Source: Ectocarpus siliculosus
Taxonomy: Eukaryota; Sar; Phaeophyceae; Ectocarpales; Ectocarpaceae
Length of the DNA stretch: 63,877 nt
Direction: 5' to 3'
NCBI GenBank assembly: GCA_000310025.1
Contig: FN648414.1
Coordinates: 85,358-149,234 of the forward strand
The position numbers and the translations under genes are program-made. Below, one piece after another: positions 22,924 through 33,932 of this stretch (position 1 is its first letter; every line of letters starts with the position of its first letter). The notes under the pieces were generated by a model that was given only the letters and a program-made list of their open reading frames with translations, made no database searches and was not told the origin of the DNA.

Positions 22924-25900
22924 ATGCGTGGGACACTGGTTGCGCGAGTTCTGTCGCGTAGAATGAGTGCCCAAGGGGGCGCGAGTCCTGCCCCGACAGA
23001 CCCCTTTGGTCATTGCAGCGATGTAGTAAAACGAGGGGACTACGACGGTTATCTCTACAGCCTTCTGCAGGGCGCTCAGTTGAGGTCGGTACCAGACGGA
23101 AGCTCAAATGTCGGTACTTCTTCGTGTAAACACAGCTGGCGCTGCGCTGTCGTCGGAGCATCTTTGTCAGATTTTCACGAGAGTTTTTGTGAGCGTTCGG
23201 CATCTGATATCAGGACATTGGATGTGTTACGTTGCAGCTTTTTTGCATGTGTACATGTGCCAGCCGTGCGAATTTCTAAATGCGGCGTAATTTCGATCAT
23301 GATCGATGATCGATCCGACGCGCGGTGCGAGCGCCGTCCTGCCTCATTGTGACCAACGCATCCACGTTTGCCCACCCAATGCCGACTGTTACAACACGCA
23401 ACCTCGGCCAATCGGCTGCACGTGAAACGATCAGACCAGCATCACTAGCCATTAGAGCGTTCAACGTGGAGACTGCCGCCATCAAGGACTCAGTCCGAGG
23501 GAACGTCATGCCGGGGAAGATGCGGATGCAGTGGTGGAAGGACACGATGGCAGGTACAGCAGTACGTTCGGAAGCCCTCTTGTAGTTCTCTGTAGCGCGA
23601 ATTCTCAAAACCTGCACTCGATTTTGACCCAGTTTACCCCAGTTTTGTGCCCCGGTCACGCCACACTTCTGTTATTTCACTTGGTTTTAGAGTTGGTGAT
23701 CTCCGCTGTTCTCGAGATTGCGGCGACAGATTTTGGAGTGAGGTGGAACAGGTGTCTCGTCCGCCCCTTCCTACACGTTTCGGACAAAAGCTTGTTCCCG
23801 TTTTTGAGAAGCGCGCGTCTCTCTTCATGACCTAGTCGTAGATCTCCTCGGTGCCACACCGAACCGGACGACACCGGATATTACCCCCACGGGTCATCAA
23901 CATGTTCAGTTGCCGCAAAACACCCCAGTCCCGCCCGCTGCAGTCTGAGCCGCGGGGCTTTCAGCAGGGTTGCTAACTGCACCCCCCCTCCACCGCGTTG
24001 TCGGCCTCCATGGCTTTTGCGAGCAGGTTGTGCTTGTGATCTCGTGTTCTCACGTTGTCACACCGTGTGATAAGCGGGGGCTCCGTCGAAAAATGAGGCT
24101 CAACTTTAGGGGATGTGGTGTCTTATATATATATGTGACCGTTTGATAAAATGACACTTCTTTCGGGGTAAAAAAAAATAGCACACGGGTGTAGTACTGT
24201 GTTGTGTAGGGTCGTACCGTGTGGAACCTACGGTTGTGCCCCAGACCATCCCTGACCAGATGCACTGCCGGCCCTTGTCACACTGGTTCTCGGGAGCTGG
24301 ATAGTTTCTCCTTTGACATATTGGACGAACAAGCCCTCCACGGGGGAACGTAGGGCCCCTGCTGAGACGACTCCCTCAGCAGCCGCGTGCATGACACCGT
24401 ACGTACTGCTGGGGCCCGCCCAACATAATCTACTGCTGCTGAGACTCCACAGCACCGGCTGCGCCTGCCACCGCGGGTGCCGCTGAAACCTGCGGAGCAG
24501 ATCTACCGACTCCCGCAGCACCCACACCTGCCACCGAAAAGGCTCTCCCGCGAACCACTATCACCCTGACCGCGGCTACTGCTGAGAACCCTGCAGCAGC
24601 CCCGCGCTGCGGAGAACCATCGTGCACCAACAAGCCCCGTGGGCAGCGCCTCTTTGGTTGTTGTTTCTAGCTTTGGTGATATGTTGCTGATGCTTGCTTG
24701 CAGTAGTGTTTACACATTGATAGTAGATCTTTAGGACTAACGCGTTCTAATGTGTTCTGATTGTTCGGGCGTTGTTCGGCGTTGGTTCTGGCGGCCGATT
24801 CCTCTCCAGCGCCCTCTCCCCGTTCCGCATTCCGAGCACGCGGCGCAGCCGCGTGCTCGCCCAGTTCGCGGCCGCCAGGCCGCCGTGCTTTGGCCGTGGG
24901 TGAGGGTTAGGGTTGGGGTTAGGGTACATGTGGGGTGAGCAACCTAGCCTTGCTCGCGTGAAGAACCTAGCCTTGCTTCGGTCAACATCGGTTAGTCCTA
25001 AAGAGTTACTAACAAAGTGTAACCAAGGCTCCTTGCTTGCGTCCTACATAGTTCCAGCTTGAGCGATGAACGCATGTCTTGTAAGTCGTTGCGTCGTTCA
25101 GGTACTGGTGTGCTGTCGTTTTGCCGCACACAGCACCGCCAAAACCACTCTGAGGTACCGGTAATACACGTTCGTTCGTTGTTTACGCGAAGCATTCAAA
25201 AGGATAATGCGAGAATGCACGTGAGAGAGCACGCGATGAAGTGGGATTTGCCACCCTAGCTATACAGCTCTACCTTTTTTACACCCCTTCTGCTTGAGCA
25301 CACTGCATCACTCGGGCGACAATTATATCACACCCCGGTAAGTAGGGTACTGTGAGCGCACTGCAGCTCACGGGCGATATTATCACACCCCGTGTAGGCC
25401 GGATCCTGTGAACGCGCTTCATCACACGGGCACACGGGCGATGTCATCACAACCCCTTGTAATCTCACCCCCTGTAGGCGGAGTTCTGGGAACGCACTTT
25501 ATCACACGGGTGACATAAGATATCACACCCCCTACAGAATACCACACCCGTGTGATAACTTTGTTGCCCCCAAAAAAGTCATCACATTTTGTGGTATCTC
25601 ATGCAACCTATGGTACGTGGGACGACCAGTGTGAAAAGGGCCGGCAGCGCACCTGCTGAGAGATGGGCTGGCATCAATGCCCATGCTTCTAGATGCCTCG
25701 TTTGGGAGATGATGTGCATAGAAAAGGACCGCATGCCATGACGTCATGCAGGCTCGATCTATCATCAACCATGGTACTGCCGACATCGTTTTGTTCCCGT
25801 TCTTGTCCCCACCCTATTTTCAACAGAGACTATGTAAACTACGAACCTATGTCTATGGGTGTACCGGCCGGCGCGATGTCGGGGGACTGCCGAGCGCGAG

Positions 25901-28900
25901 GTGACAACCATTGATCGAGGGTCGACGCGCCAGGCCGACGCGCAGCAACCACGCAATCCTGTCACATCTGGTGTTCCTGCTACAATATGTATACTGCTAT
26001 CGGCAACATTTTTTCTTGCGTCTGCAAATTTGCGCAGTCCGCAGTATTCCGCGTGTGCACACGCATGGATATGGTAATATCCACCCAGACTTCATTGCAC
26101 GCATGGTTGACTGCAAACAATACCGGGGACCCTTTGTGTGTTTGCTGTTGTCGTGTGTATTCATGAGAAAATCAAAGTAGATGAAAAACTTGCGCGTGCG
26201 AGCGATCGTACACCACACACACCTGACGGGTGATCATGGCGCGTAGTCATGGATTGGGTCAACTACGAGGATTGAATGTATGGCCCGTCCGGGGCTTCCG
26301 ATCCACTTCGCCGCCCTGCACTTCGGTGCACTTTTCTCGGGGTAGGGGTGGTTGTTCCGAATTTCAAAAACACCGTAAGAAGCCCTGTCTCCAGGTGCAG
26401 AAATCAAAAGTTCGTTTTTTTTTTTGTTCGTTGACTTTTTATTTCAAAATATCCAGTTTGTTCGCAATCTGCTGGAGGGTCTACTTTTCAGGGAACAAAT
26501 CTAAGACCGGATTTCAACAGCTCGTGGAATTTGCCAGGTGTCGCCTCTTTCCAGAAAAAAAGATATCAAGAAACGACGAAGTTATGGCCCATAAACCGAT
26601 TCTGGAATGGCATTTTGTTCGCAATCTCCTGCGAGAAACAACTTCACGATTTTAAAATAGAGTGCGGCAAACGATTGCCCTCGAAAATCCGCAGGTGTCG
26701 CCTTTTCCTGGTTTTTCCTAAAAACGAAATTTTATCAGATATTCGGTGACGTGCGTGCCGCTGTGAGAGACGAACAGGTCTCGCACGCACACACACACCA
26801 GACATTCACCACTCAACAAAGCAGCGCACAAGTGGCCACACGGTCACACACAAGCCCCACATATGCCGCGACGCAAGAAACGAAGAACAAAGATGGCGCA
26901 GAACGCGGATGGAACCATCGCGCCACGTGCTCAGGCAACAGCACCACCAGCACAACTCGTCGGTTCTGGCCATGAATCCGATGTTTCTCCCATGGATGTT
27001 GTCGAGGATGACAATGCCCTTGACGAATGCAATAGGATATGTGGTGTTTGATATGCATATCATACGCATACGAGTATACACAAAGCGGTTACAATTGGTG
27101 CAGAGCTTGAAAGCTCTGGGAGTTTCCGTGATATGATTAGGAGGGTTCCGTGGTATGTTTAGGGGGTTCCATGGATCATTTTGGCCCAAATGTTGCATTT
27201 TCTCAAAATTAAAAAAACTCTGCAGCTATCGACGTAGCTCGACGAGGCGATCACGAATATCGTTGTTTCATGTTCCAACTCTTATTTTACAAAAGTTATC
27301 GCACAAAACAAGAATGGACAAATTGTCCCGGACGGACCATACGTGCCTTAGTTTTTTGCGCGTGGCAATTACGGGACACATTATATGGCGCGCGGGGTTG
27401 CATGCAGACTTTGTTGCACTCATGGTTGGTGCTCAAGTGCACTATTCACTACCGGTATTCACTAGGTGACTGCCGTAAACGAGCGTGTCATGACACCGGG
27501 GTGTGATCGTTTTTTCTATCATTCCTGCCTTGTCCTTTTATCGCACCCCGCTGCCTTAACACCGATAGGTGCCATGTCACCGATACCGGTGCGGAAATGC
27601 AATTCAATAATTTCGTTCTAGATTCCAACGCACCCCCAGTACGATGGCACCGATTGGTGCGATACGGACGAAATCACAGAGTCCCTTTTACGGTGTTGAA
27701 TAAATCACTGCTTCGCGCACGCCTCGACGGTACGATATACATACCTGAAAAGAATGTCGCCCCAATTGTTACCTACCGGCACCCACAAACTTTCGCTACA
27801 TTTAATTCCAATCGTGGCCCGGAGAGTACCGGAACATTGCGGAAGTACGCAAATGTACGTCTTAACACCGCTTTTTATTGGAGCACAAAGTTGCGAAAAT
27901 GTCAAAGTTTCCAAACTTTTCTCGCAACTTTCCTCTTGTACGCTCTTTGTCGGAGTAAAAAGTTGCGAAAATTTGCTTTGTAAAAAATTCGCGCGATCGG
28001 GAGCAAATGGTTTGCAGCTTTCCTCGCGACGAAAGTGTCGAACAAAAGTTGCGCGGCGCAACTTCCGCAAATCCACGTCAAGCACCTACCCCTTGACCAT
28101 TGCTCGAGCTTGTTGACCATTTTCCGCCGATTACTGGCGAATGGAATGACTGATTACTTCCGCCCCAACGGTTGGCGGTCTCTTGGACCTCCGTATTCCA
28201 CATTGACACCCCCAGGACAGATACCACCACCCTCACACACAATGCCACACCGGGTGATAACATTTTCAACTTGAGTCCAACACGTAAAAATATTCTCAGA
28301 TCTCCCCATAAGATGTATAGCTGTCGAACTGAACTTCAAGATGCAAATCTACTTTTTCCGCATCCTTGCCTGAGCCGCCCGCGTGTTGTCGTGTCGAACA
28401 GATGTATTCGTGGGGGAGCCGCCGCCCCTCCCGGTCGCCCTTGCGTTAGCTGAGGTGGTCGCCAATCAAAAAGGCGGACTTACGCGAAGATGGTTCGACC
28501 GTGTGCTAGACGCAAGGATGGCTGACTTGGATAGGACGCAACCAGAAACTTTGGAGGAGATGGAAACGTAAGTGGAGGCCTTGTGGAAGGGTTGCGCTTG
28601 AGCTATGTACTTGCATGTATCGTTAAGTGTCACACAAGGTTCAGCTGCACGTAACCCACGACACTTGGAGGAGATCCTAATGAATCTTCAGCGTATCCTT
28701 GTGTATGACTTGCAGTCGTGGGACGAATGGGAAATCTTCTAGGCATTCCAAGCCAGCCGCATCTGTATGTGGCGTTTTAGTTGCCTGTACCTTCTAAGAA
28801 CGTCGCTTTGTCCGCGCGGAACAAGAAACATTTTTTCTACATAAGCAATAGCCCGGCGACGACGGCGTTCAAGTTTTTGTCCCGGCCGACTACCTGTTTC

Positions 28901-29678
28901 AACATCTCCCATTCGCCCGGCTTCGCGAGACCCACTCAACATAATGGTCATTGATTTGTCAACAAGAATACAGTGAAGTATGAAAACGGTTCTGGAACCG
29001 GACTCGGAACCTCAGGCAAACCCCTTGGACCATGGAACGCAACACCAGCGAACATTATTGCTTTCCTCATTCCAGTTGGCGGGACTCCCGTGTACACCCT
29101 CCACCGACGGCAGGTACGCCGAGAACACGGCCTCATCCCTCTTGTACCTGTCCCTAGAGCTTGCCGGGGTACGCGCAGGGGCGGGGCCGGGCGCGGCAGC
29201 CTTGGGACACGCTGCTGGACATGTGGGGAAAGCCGCGGGCATCTGCACCCTCCTCCGGTCGCTCGCCCTCCCGCCCCCGCCGGCCGCGCTGAGCAGCGGA
29301 AGCATCGGCTTCGCGGAGTCGTGCGTGCTACCCTCCGACGTGATGCGGAGGTTCTTGCTCCGACACGCCGTGCTGGAGAGGGGGCCGCAGGACGACAAGG
29401 AGGCCCATGCGCTTGCCGAGTGCGTGTTCGCCGTGGCCTCTGTCGCGAAGGGGCACATCGAAGCCGCGGAGGAAGGTCTGGCAGCGGCACGGGAAGAGAC
29501 GGGGGGCAAGCTTCCCGCCGGAGCGTTTGCGGCTCTGCTGCCGGGAGTTCGGGTGGCGTGGTACCTGGAAACGCTCCAGGCCTGCGGGTTCAACGCGTTC
29601 GACGAGAGTTTGAGACCTCAGAGCCCGTTCAAGTTCCAGCTGCGCTTGGGTAGGGCTGTGATCACGGAGAAATTTTGA
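22924..29678 (+). CDS. NDUFAF6: NDUFAF6-like mitochondrial complex I assembly factor, complete, four exons
   Basis: NDUFAF6 proteins have a squalene/phytoene-synthase-like fold without synthase activity and are needed to assemble respiratory complex I in mitochondria. Exons 22924-23084, 23435-23553, 28402-28567 and 29114-29678 join to 336 aa, the usual family length. Landmarks: a basic N-terminus (MRGTLVARVLSRRMSAQ) compatible with a mitochondrial presequence; CSDVVKRGDYDGYLYSLL; RAFNVETAAIKDSV and KMRMQWWKDTM; YAENTASSLLYLSLE; GHVGKAAGICTLLRSL; and the C-terminal SLRPQSPFKFQLRL. Splice phases (2, 1, 2) reproduce family spacing exactly. The exon 1 donor is AG|GTCGGT, a weak form. The aspartate-rich motifs of true phytoene synthases are absent. 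Intron 2 is 4.85 kb. The gene is divergent from the aminotransferase; no functional link is implied. Confidence 0.94.
23596..23880 (+). repeat. R1 dispersed repeat, copy 3
   Basis: Starts ATTCTCAAAACCTGCACTCG (ATTTTGACC follows) and ends TAGATCTCCTCGGTGCCACA. It matches copy 2 at its start and copy 1 (inverted) over most of its length. Confidence 0.6.
24728..25004. mobile_element. 277-bp element with 14-bp terminal inverted repeats
   Basis: TCTTTAGGACTAAC at 24728-24741 is exactly complementary to GTTAGTCCTAAAGA at 24991-25004. The interior holds a perfect 11-bp-arm hairpin (GAGCACGCGGC..GCCGCGTGCTC, about 24833-24857), a telomere-like run (GGGTTAGGGTTGGGGTTAGG, about 24905) and a duplicated AACCTAGCCTTGCT. 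It is non-coding and looks like a MITE. I saw no clear target-site duplication. Confidence 0.5.
25305..25560 (+). repeat. Degenerate minisatellite, about 60-bp unit
   Basis: The order ATCACACCCC, GTAGG(C/G), CTG(T/G)GAACGC and ATCACACGGG(C/T) recurs about four times with decay. Confidence 0.6.
26456..26710 (+). repeat. Diverged duplicated block
   Basis: TTTGTTCGCAATCT(G/C)CTG and CAGGTGTCGCCT with flanking A/T-rich text occur twice about 153 bp apart. Confidence 0.4.
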
Positions 29679-31158
29679 AGGGTTAGTTTCGTGGCAACCT
29701 TTGAAATAGCCCGTGTGGGTCCTCTTTTACGGAGTACCATCCACGGTTCGAGCTCAAACAAATATGAACGGTTGACATGTGATGTGGGTTGGTAGCATTT
29801 TGTCGAGATTCTTCCCCGATCGGCAGGACTGGCGGGCATCAAATTCTTCAGTTTGTTTGCGCTAGTGGCGTGCTCCATGGCACGTGGCGATGGAGGGGTC
29901 CGTACCAACCGGCTGCGACTATCACAATAACTGCCTCTCGGTTTATTTCGTTCGTTTCTCACCACCTGAACCTGAACTATCGCCTCCCGACGTTGTGGGT
30001 CATCAAACCATCGGAAAGCCCATGTTTCGCACCCTTTTCGTACGTACACGCCAGTTATTTTCTAGCGGGCGGTGTTTCGGTGCACCGTGCCCGAATGCAC
30101 GCGACATTCCAGGCGAAAAATTGTTGCTCCTAAGAACGTACAGCAGAAACAGTTTGATCACCCGAATGGAAAACATGTCCTCGAGAAGACCCCCGGTCTA
30201 CTTGGTGTCCCGACAAAATTCCCCAAGTGCGCCCAACTATTTCGACCGAAAAACACATTCTTTATGGGGTACGGTTTGGCGGCTCCCGTGTGACTTTTGT
30301 TACACCACCTTGCAAAACAAGCTTCGAGAATACGGAACAGCTGGTGACCCTGAAACAAACCATACATACACGTGGCTCGTTTGTTGGTGAAGCCCATGCA
30401 GACATCCACTGTAGAACTGGGTACTTAAAAAGAACGAGTGAAAATCCGCACATTTTTTGCTGCCGGCTCAGGCCTTCATCTTGCTCAGCAGTTGCCTTTT
30501 TCGGTCAGAGCGTATCATTCTACGCAAGCCATAATCGAAACAATATGCACCGGATAAAAACTCGCCCACGCGAATCCCCGTGGGGTACTCCTTCCTCTCC
30601 CTCCTCCCGGACTCTACGTAAACTTCTAGAATAAACTGTCAGAAAAATACAGGGGAGCGGGAAAACATTCATATGCCGCCGTACAACATCGGCTCCTTCG
30701 CGAGTTGAAGAGAAAATTCTTCGAGAAATATCACAACTATCTTGAAATGTTCGTAGACTGGTCGCAGGTGGCGCATTGCAAGAAAGCTGTCGTCTAACGC
30801 TCGCAAAGCGAGGTAGGGTTCAAAGCCTTACAGCACGAGAGGGCATTCTGTCAAGAAACACTTGCTTTGATGGTGACTGGCGTCGACGCTACATCTCTGT
30901 GGCTTGCTCCGTGGATCGTAGACAAAGCAAGGCGTTTCATTGTGTGCCGCGTGTGTACGGATACAAGGCACCCACAGCGAGCCAGTCCAAAGCCACTAGA
31001 CAACCCGCACTAAAAGGAAACAAAAAAAAATACCGCTAGCATATCTTGTACCAAACCAGTCCCACACGCAACAGCCCTACCTGCTGCACAGGTACATATA
31101 CACGCTACACGAAAGTCCCATCTACACACCATACTCAGTCGGATTTCGTCAGGTGTTT
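29679..31158. other. Intergenic, no gene seen
   Basis: This lies between the 3' end of the NDUFAF6-like gene and the 3' end of the converging minus-strand gene. Open frames are short, overlap in all phases and show no family motif. Confidence 0.4.
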
Positions 31159-33633
31159 TCAGGATCTGTGTTCCTCCTCTCCCGGTGTTGTATCTTTCGC
31201 CCCGATTCGCGTTACCCGCCCCCTCACCCTCTTTCCCACGTTCGATACGCTCGACGCTACGCGCCCAATCCATCGGAACCGCTTCCGACCCTTCCCCTCC
31301 TCTACCTCCAGCGGCTCCGTTGGAAGCAGTGCCTCCCCGTCGGCCACCACAGCAGCAGCGGTCGAGCTGTGCTCTTCCGCCCGGAGCTGCTTCTCGACCG
31401 TGCCTTGTTGCTCAGTGCCCAAAGCGGGAGCCGAGATAGCAGCAGCGACGTCACCAGTGGAAGCACTAGCAGGAGCGGTCGATGGCGGGGTCGGGGGTGT
31501 AGAGCCGTTTGGTCGGCCGATGGCATTCCCGTTGTTCGTTTTAAACGCTTCCCGCATTTCGCGTGCTTTCGGGCTCTGTGCACAGCAGACATTGGCAACA
31601 GCACGAGCGCACAGTTCGGATTCTGAAAACGAAAGTTGCATATGTGCGTCGGATCATTCCGAAGACGTCATTGTACTGCACATGTGGTGGAGAGTTGTTT
31701 CCTTGCTCAACTACAGTAGTGCCGTAAACATCTGTACCTTGAGCGACGTCAGAGGGAATTTTCTTCTATCTCAACAGAGGGTTCAATATGCCGGCATATG
31801 CTGAAGGCACGTGGAGGGCAATATCTCCTGTGGGGTCTTCTTATTTTGAGAAAAACATACATGTCAAAGAGAGCGGCAGAGACAAGTAGCAGCGGGTGGA
31901 AACAGGACGGTGTCCCATGTCTCGGTCTGCTTGTCCAGCAGGCAGCGATTGGCGAAAGCGACTACTCTTGTCTCCAAGCACATAGTTTCTAACGGGCGTG
32001 CCCACGGTTGTGTTGGTGCACACACAAAAAATAAAAAAGGTGGTTGAGGCACAAACCGGAGGCACACAAGGACAAACACCACGTGTTTGATTTTACAGTG
32101 ATTTTCATTTTCCTTTTGCAGAGCCGATATCGTTGGTGGTGTTGGTTCATTGTTGTGTTGTTTTGCACACGAATTTACTAGCACTATAACTGATGAAATC
32201 ATCATCTGCATGGTATAATCATCTGTCCAGTAAAGGCGGTGTCATTTGTAAGCGTGCTTCGCTGTGCTTGACACTTCCCCCAGCCAGAACGACGAGCTGG
32301 GTCTTCTGGACGAAGACGACAGCATGGACGCGGACGACGAGATACAGGGCATGGAAATACCCGGCAGCTTTCGCATTCAGGCGTCAATGCCCGCTGCTTT
32401 TGATTTATGTTGACACATAGCTCGTGGGGTAAGTTTGAGTCGAACACGACAGAGCAGGGTGGATGGTGCGACTGTGGAGCTGTAGCTGTGTACAAACGGG
32501 CGTCCACAATCTGCTTGTAGTGCAACGCCCACGGTCACCTTGCGGATCAACAAGTTTGAGAGTTGCTCCACTATGCCGTACGTTTCACTGCCTTTGGAAT
32601 GCCTTCATGTAGAGGCTGATCGCGGAAGCTAAGGTTTGTGTTTGATACAGGGAAGTCCTGACATATCCTAAGATCTCAGCTGCAAGTATTTTGTGATTTT
32701 GTGCCACTGCTGTTGCCAACGCATGCGGCGAAACAAACCAAATGAACGCGTTTTTCTCTGGTGAGAATATCTTTTGCACTACTGCTGCTGTACTCCGTAC
32801 TTCATAGTTGTACAGAAGCCGCGTGTACGTGCCCGGTGAAATCGCGCGAAACAGAACAAGAACATTGTCTCCCATTCTGAACTCTGTGTCTAATAACGTT
32901 TGCCCGTTACATGTATAAGGCCGGTCAAATCCCTCCGCACGGTGCGGCCTTGTACAGGGACCGCTACTTTTGTACCTGCAAGATAGATCGCGCTCCCAGG
33001 CAAGGTATCTACGTATCTACCGTTGTTGTTGGGTGGGCGAGTCGTTTGGTACACGTATGTTGAATACCGGTAGACTTGAGAAGAAGTAGATCGCCAGCGG
33101 TTGCACCGCTGCCGTCCTGCAGAAAAAACGCTCGGGAAAATCACCCACAGCTCTAGTTCTGTTGTAAACACTAAACGGAACGCGCGGAACACACAGGTAC
33201 ACACCGGGTTTGCTACCTCGAGTACAGCCGTCCTCAAACCGGCGAGCTTCTCCGAGTTCCTCTTCCGCGCGTGGTTCGCCTGCTTCGCGTGATCGTTGCT
33301 GCCTCCTCCGTGTTCAGCAGCATCCTTTCGATCTGGCGCCGCCGTAAACGCGTGCTGCTCGTGCCAAGTATCGACAGGGGTGGATGTTGCCGTGGCACCA
33401 GCCTCTTGGCGTGATCTATCTTCAAGCCTCTCAACCAGGTCCTTGAAAGCTTCGCTGGTGATGAGAGCCTCTCTCACTTCATCCGCGCTTGCACCAGCGA
33501 TAGCGCGGCGTGGGGTTCGCGCCTGTCTGCTTCCTTGCTGAAGTCTATGAGCACCACCACCAGCAGAATTTGATATCAACCCCCGCACAGGCAGGCAGGC
33601 TGCAAGCACAGCGGCCAATCGTAAGAAGCTCAT
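31159..33633 (-). CDS. Unidentified secreted or organelle-targeted protein (first and last exons)
   Basis: I do not recognise this protein. Exon 1 (33633-33217, 139 codons, donor GAG|GTAGCA, phase 0) starts with a hydrophobic signal-like segment (FLRLAAVLAACLPVRG), then an Arg/Ser/Ala/Gly-rich stretch resembling a transit peptide, then a charged helix (ADEVREALITSEAFKDLVER). The last exon (31622-31159; acceptor TTTTCAG, phase 1; 154 codons) has REMREAFKTNN, a Pro/Ala/Ser-rich linker, and a basic segment KGRKRFRWIGRVASSVSNVG with a further VGKRVRGRV before an acidic tail and stop. The phases do not match directly, so at least one exon between 31623 and 33216 is missing from this model. A candidate at 32585-32875 is not supported well enough. 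The start is 290 bp from the divergent ankyrin gene. That the two ends belong to one gene is an inference. Confidence 0.45.
32284..32413 (+). CDS. Orphan acidic terminal exon
   Basis: After a good acceptor (TTGACACTTCCCCCAG) the plus strand encodes QNDELGLLDEDDSMDADDE, then IQGMEIPGSF and RIQASMPAAFDLC before TGA, in phase 2. Acid-rich composition with GAC/GAG codons looks coding, while the antisense frames do not. No upstream plus-strand exon was found, and it overlaps the span of the minus-strand gene. It could be the end of a nested gene or a captured exon. Confidence 0.35.
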
Positions 33634-33932
33634 GAAGCTTCCTGTGGTCTGAGGTGTGTCTGTTCTCTTTTATCACCACATCATCACGTATGCACGACAT
33701 GAGATAGCGGCGAAATAGGGCGGGGGCGCGCACACCGGAAAGGAAGGGGGGGGGTCCGTGAACATCACCTTTGCAGCTCCCTCTGGCCGCCGGCATACCA
33801 GATACCAGATACACCACAGGCATTCACACAGGGTACACGGTGGGCGTGATCAGAATCTAGCGCCTGAACTCTCCGAGCCGCTACTGCAATCTCTTGCTTC
33901 ACTCCCGTTTATTGGCCTCTGTGATGAACGGC

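Larger units (their letters stand above)
23554..28401 (+). other. NDUFAF6-like intron 2, mosaic of repeats
   Basis: This 4.85-kb intron holds R1 copy 3, an Ala-rich open frame at 24228-24633 (minus; unidentified), a TIR-bounded element at 24728-25004, a degenerate minisatellite at 25300-25560, a diverged duplicated block at 26456-26710 and a short open frame at 26863-27051 (plus). That last frame starts with a basic cluster (MPRRKKRRTK) and ends acidic (MDVVEDDNALDE). It could be the first exon of an unidentified gene or transposon protein, but nothing following supports it. Confidence 0.5.

Noticed and set aside
24228-24633. Gene in NDUFAF6 intron 2 from an Ala/Val-rich minus-strand frame
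   Set aside because: Composition is low complexity, frames change within it, and no domain is recognisable; it may be decayed element coding.
32585-32875. Middle exon of the unidentified minus-strand gene
   Set aside because: The frame is open but ends in a stop before any usable donor, and no phase-consistent splice pair could be found.
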